From the NCBI GenBank assembly GCA_964385175.1, contig CAYLNL010000002.1, positions 186,001-250,000 of the forward strand: a stretch of DNA of 64,000 nt, in the 5' to 3' direction. A program made the translations under genes and the position numbers. The notes below the pieces were generated by a model, which did no database searches, was not told the origin of the DNA, and was given only the letters and a program-made list of their open reading frames with translations. This document shows, piece after piece, positions 1 to 8,722 of this stretch (its first letter is position 1; the number at the start of each line of letters is the position of its first letter). Origin of the DNA: CAYLNL01 sp964385175. GTDB lineage: Bacteria > Bacteroidota > Bacteroidia > Flavobacteriales > Flavobacteriaceae.

Positions 1-319
1 CGCCTTCATAAATGTCTCTTTTGTGCAATACAGGTTTTAAGTTTTTTGGGTTTACATACGATTCATAGAGGTCGCGTATTTTAAAGAACCCATCCCATTT
101 GCTGTAGGTAGTCGCTTTGCACTTAAGATGAAGCAATGTGTTTTTAGAGGTTTTTACTTCTTGTGTCTCCATATTCACCTGGGCAATTTCAGTCATGAGG
201 CCACTCATGTTGTAGGAGGCAGAATAGGTGAGTTTTTCACCTGCCTTGATGATGGTATTTTCTTGCCCATACAAGGAAAATATGCCTAACAACGGGGTTA
301 AAAGGATGAGGTTTTTCAT
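1..319 (-). CDS. DUF3108-like secreted protein (partial, 3' end outside window)
   Basis: The frame is open to the left edge, so only about 106 N-terminal residues are present. They start with a Sec signal peptide (MKNLILLTPLLGIFSLYGQ) followed by a strand-rich stretch containing GEKLTYSASYNMSGL. That opening matches DUF3108 proteins, Bacteroidota envelope proteins of unknown biochemical role. The start is the only ATG in front of the hydrophobic segment. The assignment rests on pattern recognition of the N-terminus only; the C-terminal part that would confirm it is missing. Confidence 0.6.
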   Translation of the reverse strand, partial: MKNLILLTPLLGIFSLYGQENTIIKAGEKLTYSASYNMSGLMTEIAQVNMETQEVKTSKNTLLHLKCKATTYSKWDGFFKIRDLYESYVNPKNLKPVLHKRDIYEG

Positions 320-491
320 AGTTATGCGTTGCTTTGAACGAACTATATAACGCAGGAAATGCCAATTTATGCGAGTGGAAAAAGAGCTGGTTTTAATAGA
401 AAATACGTTGGTAAAAGAGAACATACAGTTTATTTTTTTCTTGTTTGAAATTTTGAACGCACTGAGAAACAACCCGGTTAAGCAGACTATC

Positions 492-1037
492 TCAACCGTT
501 TTCCCATCCAAAAAAACTAAATGCACTGCTGCCATATTTTTTAGTGTGCATAAAATATGGAAGAGTTTCTAAACCAGTGCGTTTAAAATGCTCTATAATG
601 AGCCAGCCCTGCGGAGCGAGCAGTTGTCGCTGAAAGATGAGAGCTACTAATTGGCTCAGCTGTCCAGGGGTAAATTCATAGGGCGGGTCAGCGAAAATAA
701 TATCAGCTTGCTGAGTTGTTTTTTCCAGGAATTTATACACCTCGCTTTTAATGGTTTGGATGGGTAAAAATAGTTCCCTCGCCATTTTGCGGATAAAATC
801 TATACAACCTGCATGGGCTTCTACAGCTATAACCTGTGAACATCCGCGGGAAGCAAACTCGTAGCTGATGCTTCCTGAACCGGCATATAAATCTAAAGCC
901 CGCAACCCCTGAAATGCAAAGTGATGGTGCAGTATATTGAAAAGCCCTTCCTTGGCAAAATCGGTAGTAGGGCGAATGGGCAGCTTTGCCGGGGCTACAA
1001 TACGCTTTCCTTTATGAGAACCCCCGATAATACGCAT
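492..1037 (-). CDS. rsmD: 16S rRNA (guanine(966)-N(2))-methyltransferase RsmD
   Basis: This cytoplasmic SAM-dependent enzyme methylates G966 of 16S rRNA in the small subunit. The 181-residue length fits the family. Visible marks are the N-terminal MRIIGGSHKGKRI signature, the SAM-binding loop DLYAGSGSISYE, and the catalytic motif ADPPYEF (D/N-PP-Y type). I chose the ATG at 1037, which overlaps the stop of the upstream gene by one base (TGATG); a TTG three bases further upstream is less likely. It is the last gene of a three-gene minus-strand group, so translation is probably coupled to the DUF3822 gene. Confidence 0.95.
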   Translation of the reverse strand: MRIIGGSHKGKRIVAPAKLPIRPTTDFAKEGLFNILHHHFAFQGLRALDLYAGSGSISYEFASRGCSQVIAVEAHAGCIDFIRKMARELFLPIQTIKSEVYKFLEKTTQQADIIFADPPYEFTPGQLSQLVALIFQRQLLAPQGWLIIEHFKRTGLETLPYFMHTKKYGSSAFSFFGWENG

Positions 1038-1879
1038 CAAAAACTGCTTAAAAGAAGTGCATCACCCTTAGAAACAGAAGAATCGTGAAGCGCTCCATCT
1101 CCCTCTCCCTCAAACCCTTCAAAAAGAGCCAGATTTCTTATATATGTGTATGCCAGGTTGTATATGGCGTCTTTTGCGGGTGCGCTCCCAGATAGGTGTA
1201 CAGGAAGGGTTTCTGTGCTTAACCCCAGTTGTTCTATGGTAAAGAGGAGATAATACAGGGCGTCTTCGGCAGTGGTGTAATGAAATGTATTATAAAATAG
1301 CAACGCCCCATCTATAAGCGCCACGAGGTCTATCTGCCGGGAATGTAAGTGAGCGAATAACTGGGCATCTTTGCTGGCAGGAGCTCTTTTTAGCAGGCTT
1401 TTTACCAGCAAGCCAGAAGAATGAGCATATTCAAATTCACCGAACCATTCAAAAATAAAATTATTTACATTTACGTAAGGTATATAAACATTTACAAGAC
1501 CATACTCCTTTATAAAATCATACGCAATAAAATCATTTTCCATTACCCTTACATTATATGCCAGGTAATCTGCCAGGTTTCTCTCATCAAATAGAGAAAG
1601 AGGTACAAAAGTGGCTAATTCATTTTGATGGATGAGAGACACTTTTTTAAAAGGCAATTGCAATGCGCCAGATTTCTCAAAAACTCGTTTCAGCTCATCG
1701 GCAATGCCATCTGGATTTGCAGGAGAGGAAAGCTCCTCATGGAAAGAGTGTCGCTCTAAGGCAGTTATAGTATGGGTAAGGCGGTTATATACACAAAAAG
1801 AAAATCCATTCAAACCAATTTGAATGGACAATTCATTATACGTAGTTCCGGGGCTCTCAGTTGGGCTTTTTCGCATCAT
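1037..1879 (-). CDS. DUF3822 family protein
   Basis: A 280-residue soluble protein. The sequence around NELSIQIGLNGFSFCVYN and the position immediately upstream of rsmD match the DUF3822 family of Bacteroidota. Known members look like actin-fold (ASKHA-like) proteins without an assigned function, and the rsmD neighbourhood is recurrent. Two adjacent ATGs (1879 and 1876) are possible; both lie inside the end of the upstream gene, giving about 20 bp of overlap and indicating an operon. An ATG at 1912 would add 11 residues that do not look conserved. Confidence 0.75.
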   Translation of the reverse strand: MMRKSPTESPGTTYNELSIQIGLNGFSFCVYNRLTHTITALERHSFHEELSSPANPDGIADELKRVFEKSGALQLPFKKVSLIHQNELATFVPLSLFDERNLADYLAYNVRVMENDFIAYDFIKEYGLVNVYIPYVNVNNFIFEWFGEFEYAHSSGLLVKSLLKRAPASKDAQLFAHLHSRQIDLVALIDGALLFYNTFHYTTAEDALYYLLFTIEQLGLSTETLPVHLSGSAPAKDAIYNLAYTYIRNLALFEGFEGEGDGALHDSSVSKGDALLLSSF

Positions 1880-2507
1880 AAATGGTAGGCCAATTGCCGT
1901 TGGTACTAACATCTGTTAAAGAACCTACAATAATTTCAGGCCCATTAACCTCATCTACCGAAATTAATTCTTTTTCCTGCGCTACCAGGTCGGCCGGCTG
2001 GTCATATAGAATAATATCTTTAGCTACCTTCGCTTCAAATACCGGGGCTTTATAACCACTTTTATCAATGAAACCAGCCTGCAACTGGAATTTTTCCTTG
2101 TTGGGCGCATAGGGAACATACATAAGAGTTTTATAACGGTCAGATGTTCCAAAAAGAGAGTCTTTCACCGATTTAAACCCAAGCGTATCTATAATTTTCA
2201 CCTCTTTCAACATATCAATCTGGTATGTTTTGTTAAACTCTACATACGAAGAATCGCGCTGCTGGGTAATAGTAAACCGCGCTGTTTCTATAAATTTTAT
2301 GAGCTCTTCGAAACTGCCGGTATATTTGCCGGTAACTATCCGGTGCGCCTCTTCGGCGTCCCGTATATCTTTTAACTTTGCTATAACTGCGGTATATCGC
2401 TCCTGCCGTATCTTTTTAAATTTTATAGGATTGTTTATGGAACGATAAATCATGAAAACAAGAACGCCTGCTAAAACGTATAGAACAATTTGTAGTACTC
2501 GTTTCAT
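1857..2507 (-). CDS. conserved single-pass membrane protein of unknown function
   Basis: A 216-residue protein with one N-terminal transmembrane helix (about residues 4-22, VLQIVLYVLAGVLVFMIY), a basic stretch, then an extracytoplasmic domain. A helical segment with DAEEAHRIVTGKYTGSFEEL recalls the pilin-like sensor arrangement seen in some Bacteroidota envelope proteins. I do not recognise a named family. The ATG at 2507 puts the hydrophobic helix at the N-terminus; the frame is open 12 codons further up. It overlaps the DUF3822 gene and is probably the first gene of the operon with rsmD. Confidence 0.7.
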   Translation of the reverse strand: MKRVLQIVLYVLAGVLVFMIYRSINNPIKFKKIRQERYTAVIAKLKDIRDAEEAHRIVTGKYTGSFEELIKFIETARFTITQQRDSSYVEFNKTYQIDMLKEVKIIDTLGFKSVKDSLFGTSDRYKTLMYVPYAPNKEKFQLQAGFIDKSGYKAPVFEAKVAKDIILYDQPADLVAQEKELISVDEVNGPEIIVGSLTDVSTNGNWPTIYDAKKPN

Positions 2508-2604
2508 TGTATAGGTTGGTTTTATGGGTACGTTATCTTGCAAAACTACAATTTTTTTATTTACAACAACACGTATAAATAAAAAACAGTTTTTGCTTAT
2601 TTTA

Positions 2605-4041
2605 CTATTCAGTGGTTTTTACCAAAATCTTATACTGCCACGGTTGAAAAACCATTGCCGTTTTTCCCTGGAACGATTCTTTTTTCCCGCCAAAATAATC
2701 CGTGAAATCCCCCGAAATGTCCAATGAAAAATCCACGGGCTTGGCAGTCAGGTTGGCGACAAAAATTACCTCATCTCCTTCTTTTGCCCGCTTAAAAGCG
2801 AGGATGTTTGCATCCTGCGAAGTTGATATTCGCCAATAGGAAGCCGCCTGTTTACCGCCGTGCAGCGCTTTGTTGCCGCCCTTCAGCGCGTTCATTTTGG
2901 TATAAAAAGGATAAAATTTTCCGACAGTTTTCGGCATGGTGTCTTTTTCAAAAAAGGCCAAGCGTTTGTTCATATCGTATTCCTGCCCGCTGTAAATGAG
3001 CGGCATACCGGGAAGCAAATACGTGAGTGCAGCAAACGTTTCGGCGCCCTCGCCGTAAAGTTCCGTAACCGTTCCGTTCCAGGAATTTTCATCGTGGTTG
3101 CTGGTAAAATACATATAAATATCATCCTTTTCCACCACCGAGTTGCGGGTTGCCATGTAGCGGCCTAAATCGGCTACGGTTTTTTTCTCCTTCGCAATAG
3201 CGTTATTAATGTGCATCAACTCCCAGCCATACTGCATGTCAAAAGCCTTTTTCATCAGTTCGGGGCTCTCCGCTTCTGCCAACATAAAAACAGGTTTTAT
3301 CTTTTTCAACTCGGCAGTAGCGGTCTCCCAAAAATCGGTAGGCACCGCAAAAGCCACATCGCAACGGAAACCGTCCACATTCTCTTCTTTCAACCAATAT
3401 TTCATTTCGTCAATCATATCGTTCCGCATCGCTGCATTGTCGTAGTTCAGGTCTGCCACATCGCCCCAGCCCCAGGACTCGCCGGTATCGGGGTTCAGTG
3501 GGTCGGTAACTTCTCCTTTGGCGTTTTTGGAGTAGTAATCTGGGTGCTCTTTCAGCCACACGTGGTCCCAGCCGGTGTGGTTGGCTACCCAGTCTAAAAT
3601 AACATAGATTCCATTTTCGTGAGCGGTTTCTACCAGTTTTCGGAAATCTTCCAGCGTACCAAACTCCGGGTTTACCTTGGTATAGTCGGAAACGGCGTAG
3701 TAGCTGCCCAACGCCCGCTCGCGCGCCACTGCGTCTGCCAGTTCCTCGGCAAAAACGCCTCCCTGCGCTTTCCGTTTGGTTTTAGAAATAGGATAAATGG
3801 GCATTACCCAAATAATGTCTATCCCCATTTCTTTGAGTTTGGGAATATCTTTGGTAAATTCGTTAAACGTACCTTCGGGAGAATACTGGCGAATGTTGGC
3901 CTCGTAAATGGTGGCCGTTTCCAACACCTCATTCGAAATAGGCGCCAGGGTGGCTACGGGCGTTTCAACCGGTTGTTTTTTTTCTTTTTTGCAGGAAACC
4001 ATTAAGGAAAAGCTGAGCGCAAGGAGGAGTATCTTTTTCAC
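2605..4041 (-). CDS. alpha-amylase family (GH13) lipoprotein
   Basis: A 478-residue glycoside hydrolase acting on alpha-1,4-glucans or maltooligosaccharides. The start is GTG, followed by a lipoprotein signal with lipobox SLMVSC. The residues after the cysteine are basic (KKEKK), unlike the acidic lipoprotein export signal of flavobacterial surface lipoproteins, so I infer that it faces the periplasm. GH13 motifs: DWVANHTGWDH, GFRCDVAF (nucleophile Asp228), LAEAES (acid/base Glu256) and TSNHDEN (Asp317). All three catalytic carboxylates are present. It closes the minus-strand starch gene set; the exact specificity cannot be read from sequence. Confidence 0.9.
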   Translation of the reverse strand: MKKILLLALSFSLMVSCKKEKKQPVETPVATLAPISNEVLETATIYEANIRQYSPEGTFNEFTKDIPKLKEMGIDIIWVMPIYPISKTKRKAQGGVFAEELADAVARERALGSYYAVSDYTKVNPEFGTLEDFRKLVETAHENGIYVILDWVANHTGWDHVWLKEHPDYYSKNAKGEVTDPLNPDTGESWGWGDVADLNYDNAAMRNDMIDEMKYWLKEENVDGFRCDVAFAVPTDFWETATAELKKIKPVFMLAEAESPELMKKAFDMQYGWELMHINNAIAKEKKTVADLGRYMATRNSVVEKDDIYMYFTSNHDENSWNGTVTELYGEGAETFAALTYLLPGMPLIYSGQEYDMNKRLAFFEKDTMPKTVGKFYPFYTKMNALKGGNKALHGGKQAASYWRISTSQDANILAFKRAKEGDEVIFVANLTAKPVDFSLDISGDFTDYFGGKKESFQGKTAMVFQPWQYKILVKTTE

Positions 4042-4153
4042 GTGTTTTTAATTTTATGAGTGTGCAATTTTACGATAAAAAAGGGAATTTTTTGAAATTA
4101 TTTCCGAATGGTTGTTGCAGATGCGGGCGCACGCCAAATAAGGTGTTAAAAAT

Positions 4154-5635
4154 TTAGCCAAACCCGCAGTCTAACCAACCATCAATAGCCCGTTCCATTT
4201 CTAAGGAAGCGGCTTTGTTTTTGGGCTGGATGCGGTTTTTAACCAAATCGATATCGTAATCGCCTGTCCAATCCCTGAAACTTCGGGCGAGCTCTTTAAT
4301 GCTTTGCAGTATGTAGTGAATATCCTCGTTGGTTTGGGTGGGGTGAATGGACATGCGGATCCAGCCCGGTTTGGTAGAACAATCTCCCTGGCTAATCTGG
4401 TTCGTAATACTGTTAGATTTCTCCGGGCTAACGTTGAGCAGGTAGTGCCCGTAGGTGCCCGCGCACGAGCAACCCCCGCGCATTTGAATGCCAAACCGGT
4501 CGTTCAGCAACTTTACGCCTACATTATAATGAAGCCCATCAATATAAAACGAAATAACGCCCAACCGCTTTTTATGTTCGCCGGCCAATATGTGCAGGTT
4601 GGGTATTTCGGAGAGGGATTCCCAGACCAAAGCCAGGATTTCTTCTTCTCGCTTCAGGATATTTTCTACACCCATCTCTTCCTTTAGCCGGATGCACATA
4701 GCGGCCCGTATGGTTTGTAAAAAGGCGGGTGTGCCGCCGTCTTCGCGCGCTTCAATATCATCCACATATTTGTGCTGCCCCCACGGATTCGTCCAGTCCA
4801 CCGTGCCGCCACCAGGGTGGTCGGGAACGGTATTGGCGTATAACTTCTGGTTGAAAATTAAAATACCGCTGGAGCCGGGACCGCCTAAGAATTTATGGGG
4901 CGAAAAGTAAATGGCATCTAAATACCGTCCCCGGGTATCGTCTTCGTGCATGTTGATGGACACGTAGGGCGCCGAGCAGGCGAAATCCACGAAACAAAAA
5001 CCATTTTCGCGGTGAACAAGTTCCGCTATTTCCATGTAGGGCGTGGTGATGCCGGTAACGTTGGAGCAGGAGGTTACGGCGGCAATCTTGGTTTTGTAAT
5101 GCCGGTATTGGTGGAGCAGTTGTTTGAAATTCTCAAGAGAAACCAACCCGCGCTCATCTGGCGGAACAATTTCTACTCGGGCGATGGTTTCAATCCAGCT
5201 GGTTTGGTTAGAGTGGTGCTCCATGTGGGTAATAAAAACCACCGGGCGGTCTTCTTCGCGCACAGAGATTTTGCCCCGGAACGATTCGTGGAGTTTTAAC
5301 CCCAAAATCCGCTGAAATTTGTTTACCACCCCCGTCATACCAGAATGCGAGGAGATGAGGATGTCCTGGGCGTTGGCTCTCACGTGGTTTTTGATGATTT
5401 GCTGCGCTTTGTGGTAAGCGTAGGTCATGGCAGAGCCGGAGTGGTTGGTATCGGTATGGGTGTTGGCTACCAGGGGGAAGAATTGGCGTTGCAGCCGGTC
5501 TTCAATCGGTTTATACATTCGCCCGCTCGCAGTCCAGTCGGCATACACCATCCGGATAGCCTGGTGGCACGGCGTTTTTATAAGGTGGTTGTCCCCGATA
5601 ATATGGCTGCGGTAAGTGGCAAAATATTCCTCCAT
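4154..5635 (-). CDS. aminotransferase class V-fold PLP enzyme (cysteine desulfurase-like)
   Basis: A 493-residue PLP-dependent enzyme of the class V aminotransferase/NifS-like fold. The Schiff-base lysine is in YFSPHKFLGGPG (Lys248), preceded by the phosphate/pyridine-binding stretch FVDFACSAPYVSINM. A cysteine-containing GGCSCAG stretch late in the protein resembles the mobile catalytic-cysteine loop of desulfurases. It is about 80 residues longer than SufS, and no suf genes are nearby, so the substrate stays open. The ATG at 5635 was chosen; a TTG 39 bases upstream would add 13 residues. It lies within the starch locus without an obvious link to it. Confidence 0.8.
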   Translation of the reverse strand: MEEYFATYRSHIIGDNHLIKTPCHQAIRMVYADWTASGRMYKPIEDRLQRQFFPLVANTHTDTNHSGSAMTYAYHKAQQIIKNHVRANAQDILISSHSGMTGVVNKFQRILGLKLHESFRGKISVREEDRPVVFITHMEHHSNQTSWIETIARVEIVPPDERGLVSLENFKQLLHQYRHYKTKIAAVTSCSNVTGITTPYMEIAELVHRENGFCFVDFACSAPYVSINMHEDDTRGRYLDAIYFSPHKFLGGPGSSGILIFNQKLYANTVPDHPGGGTVDWTNPWGQHKYVDDIEAREDGGTPAFLQTIRAAMCIRLKEEMGVENILKREEEILALVWESLSEIPNLHILAGEHKKRLGVISFYIDGLHYNVGVKLLNDRFGIQMRGGCSCAGTYGHYLLNVSPEKSNSITNQISQGDCSTKPGWIRMSIHPTQTNEDIHYILQSIKELARSFRDWTGDYDIDLVKNRIQPKNKAASLEMERAIDGWLDCGFG

Positions 5636-5798
5636 AGTTTGAAGGATGTAATTTTTAATCTCATTTTTCCGCAAGATACTATTTTTTGATGTAATGCACG
5701 GGTTTTTGTTTTATAGAAAAGAAAAAAGCCTGTTTATATGTGTTTACGGCATTACTTTAGTAATTTTTGAGATTTTTATATAAAATTGCATCTCCCTG

Positions 5799-5806
5799 CA
5801 AACATA
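5799..5806 (-). promoter_or_regulatory. -7 promoter element for the class V aminotransferase gene
   Basis: On the minus strand this reads TATGTTTG, an exact match to the Bacteroidota -7 consensus TAnnTTTG, 164 bases upstream of the chosen ATG. No clear TTG is found at the -33 position, so this is a moderate guess. Confidence 0.35.
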
Positions 5807-5845
5807 CAAAATGAAGATATAGTGAAAGGATTTTTAGAGAATAAA

Positions 5846-5880
5846 CCACGGCGGCGAAGGGAGAACCAACCCCGCCGTGG
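5846..5880 (-). terminator. hairpin terminator candidate downstream of the DUF4199 gene
   Basis: Perfect 9-bp arms (CCACGGCGG and CCGCCGTGG) are separated by 17 bases, followed on the minus strand by TTTATTCT. It lies 39 bases past the DUF4199 stop codon and could end the minus-strand starch operon. The loop is long and the T-run poor, so it may be only partly efficient. Confidence 0.5.
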
Positions 5881-5918
5881 CCTTGTATGCTATCGGTTAC
5901 CGGGTGCCCGGAACTCCT

Positions 5919-6404
5919 TTACGAAGCAGCTTTTTTCCGGGTGAACAGGGCTACCACCAACGTGGTGATGATGCCCATAATGGGGGTTCCGATGAGTACC
6001 TGGATGAGATAACTTTTCAGGTTAAAATAGGCTTCGGCAGCTTCCTGGGTCATTTTTCCGGTACGCACTGCATAAGCGATTACATTGGAAAAATAATCAG
6101 GAGTGATGAAGGTAGAAGTAATATACTGGGTAAGAGGGCTTAAGACCGTGATGATAGCGGTAAGGATGAGCCCGCTTATAACCCCCTGCCGATAGCTCAT
6201 AACCCCGTTGTAAGCGTTTTTTCGCTTGTCTAAGAGCGCCAGAGCGTACATGGCGATGGCGGGGATGGCGACAAAGTTGGTGAAGATGGCATGTTTATCG
6301 ATGTAGCGGCCGTGTAGCCCTGCCGTTTTTTCTAAAAGCATCCATAAGAGCATCATGAGCGAAAATAGCAATGCCCATTTAATTTCAATTTTAATTGATT
6401 TCAT
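5919..6404 (-). CDS. DUF4199 domain membrane protein
   Basis: A 161-residue inner-membrane protein with four predicted helices: WALLFSLMMLLWMLL, FVAIPAIAMYALALLD, GVISGLILTAIITVLSP and a C-terminal VLIGTPIMGIITTLVVALF. The pattern, including the early LEKTAGLHG and the QGVISG turn, fits DUF4199, a Bacteroidota family without known function. It follows the GH13 lipoprotein gene by only 26 bases and is probably the last gene of that operon. Confidence 0.8.
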   Translation of the reverse strand: MKSIKIEIKWALLFSLMMLLWMLLEKTAGLHGRYIDKHAIFTNFVAIPAIAMYALALLDKRKNAYNGVMSYRQGVISGLILTAIITVLSPLTQYITSTFITPDYFSNVIAYAVRTGKMTQEAAEAYFNLKSYLIQVLIGTPIMGIITTLVVALFTRKKAAS

Positions 6405-6430
6405 CTTTTAGTAAGTTTAAAGGGGTTTAA

Positions 6431-8722
6431 TCATTTATTAAATACAATAACGTAATCCATTGCCGGTACGCTTGTTTCTTTCCCAAGGAAATGAAAGGTT
6501 TTTTCTTCTTTTGACTTGTTGAAAATAGCTACCGCCGTTTCGCCGAAATAGCTGCGCTGAATGGCGAGGGTGTTCTCATCTGCCTGCAATACTTGGGTAT
6601 CGCCGTAGAGCAGTGCCAGGTGGTTTTTCCTGATTTTTACCAGGGCGGAAACCCTATCCCACAGCGCTTGTTCCCGGGCGGTTAACCCATCAAATTGCAT
6701 CATCCGGCGGTTGTCCGGGTCGTTGGCGCCGGGAACGCCGTATTCATCTCCATAATAAATACAAGGTACGCCGGGGATAACGAGGTTAAAGGCGTGGAGC
6801 ATTTCCAATGATTTGTAGGCTGCCGAATCGGAAATAACAATGTTGCGAAGCCAGCCGGCGGCTTTGGCGTCTTCATCAAAACGAACATCGCCCGAAGCGT
6901 AGCTTATAAAACGCGCTCTGTCTTGGTTTCCAGTAATATTGCCCATGAGGTTATGGGAGCCATAGTATTCCAATCCTTGCGAAAGAGCGCTCGCCAGTTG
7001 CTCAAAAGAGGCTTCGCTTCGTGCAAAGGCATTCACGGAGGCGTCGTATAGGTTAAAGTCGAATTGAGCGTCTAACATGCCCGTGCTCACGTAGCTGCGG
7101 ATGAGCTCGTAGCTTCCGTAGGTTTCTCCGATTTGATAGATGGGTCTATCGGTTTGGGTTTTTATTTTTTTGGTAAGGGCTCTCCAAAAGGCTTCTTCTA
7201 TATGTTTGGTAGCGTCATGTCGGAATCCATCTAACTCGTAGTTTGTAACCCAGTAAGCTGCCGAGTCGGTCATGTGTTCTACCACTTCGGGTTTGGAAAA
7301 ATCGAACGTTGGTAAAAATACATCGAACCACGTGGTAAGGCGGTGCGAATCCCATTGTTCGGTATTGAGCGTCCCATCGGGAAGGTATAAACTAGTCATC
7401 CAATCTGGGTGGGCTTTGTATAAGGGGTGTTGTTTGTGAACATGGTGGGCTACATAATCTAATATGACATTTATATTTTTGGCATGGGCTTTTTCGAGGA
7501 GTTCTTTAAATGCGGTTTCGCTGCCGAAACGGGAATCAATTTTAGTATTGGATATGGGCCAATAGCCGTGATATGCCGAAAATTTGGTGAGCGGTTTTTT
7601 CCACAAGCCATAAGCGCCTTCGGGATTTTGGCTGATGGGGGATAGCCAGATGGTGTTGATGCCGAGTTTTTCGAAGTAGCCGTCGTCAATTTTATCGATA
7701 ACCCCCTGCAAATCGCCGCCAAAATAGTTGGCTTTCGGCAGGATGCTGTCGTTTTTCACCGGGTGGGTGTTTTTGGGGTCGCCGTCTTTAAAGCGGTCAA
7801 CCATGAGAAAATACATCACCTGGGCGTGAAAATCGGTTCGCTTTAAAGAAGCGACATTTGAAATAATGGTATTATTTTCTAATGGCAGGAACACATCGTT
7901 GGCTCTTCCATTGTCGTTGTACGCATACACGCGCACAGATGCGCGCGCGGCAGCGGGCTCGCGGGGAATTTGTACGGTTATTTCCCGATCGGTTGTTTGT
8001 ATGTTTTTCGATGGAATTAACTGGTTGTCTAAATATACGAAAACTTCTTTCAATGGCTGCGAGGTGGTTAAGGAGAAGCGATTCCCGTTGTTTTGAGAGG
8101 TGGCAAGGTGCGGCTTTAGGGCATCGCCGCCCACCCTTAGCAGGGAGTTCATGCCACCCATGCCGTTGCCGGCTTGCAGCGGGTTTGCGGGGTCTAAGGT
8201 TTCTTTGCCGTCTATCACGTACAGGTACGGGTGTTCGCCGGGGTTGAAACGCGCTTCGTACCGCCAGGCACCGTTTTGATAGGTCATCACGGAACGTTCC
8301 GGCACCCAGCCGTTGAATTGGCCTTTTATCATAACCGAGCGGTATTTATTCTGCGGGTCGGGCAGTTGGAAGGTTATGGGGCTTTCGGTGCTTTTGTAAA
8401 CGGGAATGTCGTTGGGGATGCCTTTTGTCCACACTCTCAGGTTGGAGATAAAACCGAGTTCCGGGGTTACCCGGATGGTTACGGCTGTTTTATCGGGCGA
8501 AAGGGTGGCGGTGTATCCTTCAGATTTTTGGATGGAATCTACCTGGGTTACATCCAGGAAATAATCGGTAAGCAATACCGTTCCCCCTTCGTAGGGCAGG
8601 TAAATGGGAGTCGCCAACCCTTTTATGACAGATGGAAGGGAGGATTCTTTTCGGGATTTGCAGGCGATGAGGGTGGTTGCGCTTAGCGCGACAAGCGCCG
8701 ATTTTAAAAGAAAGGACTTCAT
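6431..8722 (-). CDS. GH13 alpha-amylase/neopullulanase-like lipoprotein with N-terminal starch-binding modules
   Basis: A 763-residue lipoprotein (lipobox TLIAC, then KSRKESS without acidic residues, suggesting a periplasmic face). Order: signal peptide; an Ig-like segment (about 30-110); a CBM48/E-set-like module with IKGQFNGWVPERSV and YLYVIDGKETLDP (about 125-190); a second N-terminal module (about 205-285); the GH13 barrel (about 300-690); a C-terminal beta domain. Catalytic residues: Asp503 in GFRHDATK, Glu533 in IGETYGS and Asp601 in GNQDRAR. The last motif carries Gln where most GH13 enzymes have His (NHD). It overlaps the esterase gene by 4 bp (ATGA), so the two are coupled. Confidence 0.9.
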   Translation of the reverse strand: MKSFLLKSALVALSATTLIACKSRKESSLPSVIKGLATPIYLPYEGGTVLLTDYFLDVTQVDSIQKSEGYTATLSPDKTAVTIRVTPELGFISNLRVWTKGIPNDIPVYKSTESPITFQLPDPQNKYRSVMIKGQFNGWVPERSVMTYQNGAWRYEARFNPGEHPYLYVIDGKETLDPANPLQAGNGMGGMNSLLRVGGDALKPHLATSQNNGNRFSLTTSQPLKEVFVYLDNQLIPSKNIQTTDREITVQIPREPAAARASVRVYAYNDNGRANDVFLPLENNTIISNVASLKRTDFHAQVMYFLMVDRFKDGDPKNTHPVKNDSILPKANYFGGDLQGVIDKIDDGYFEKLGINTIWLSPISQNPEGAYGLWKKPLTKFSAYHGYWPISNTKIDSRFGSETAFKELLEKAHAKNINVILDYVAHHVHKQHPLYKAHPDWMTSLYLPDGTLNTEQWDSHRLTTWFDVFLPTFDFSKPEVVEHMTDSAAYWVTNYELDGFRHDATKHIEEAFWRALTKKIKTQTDRPIYQIGETYGSYELIRSYVSTGMLDAQFDFNLYDASVNAFARSEASFEQLASALSQGLEYYGSHNLMGNITGNQDRARFISYASGDVRFDEDAKAAGWLRNIVISDSAAYKSLEMLHAFNLVIPGVPCIYYGDEYGVPGANDPDNRRMMQFDGLTAREQALWDRVSALVKIRKNHLALLYGDTQVLQADENTLAIQRSYFGETAVAIFNKSKEEKTFHFLGKETSVPAMDYVIVFNK

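Noticed and set aside
4154..5635. Assignment as sufS or iscS
   Set aside because: The lysine and a Cys loop fit the fold, but the protein is much longer than SufS and there are no suf/isc neighbours, so no gene symbol is given.
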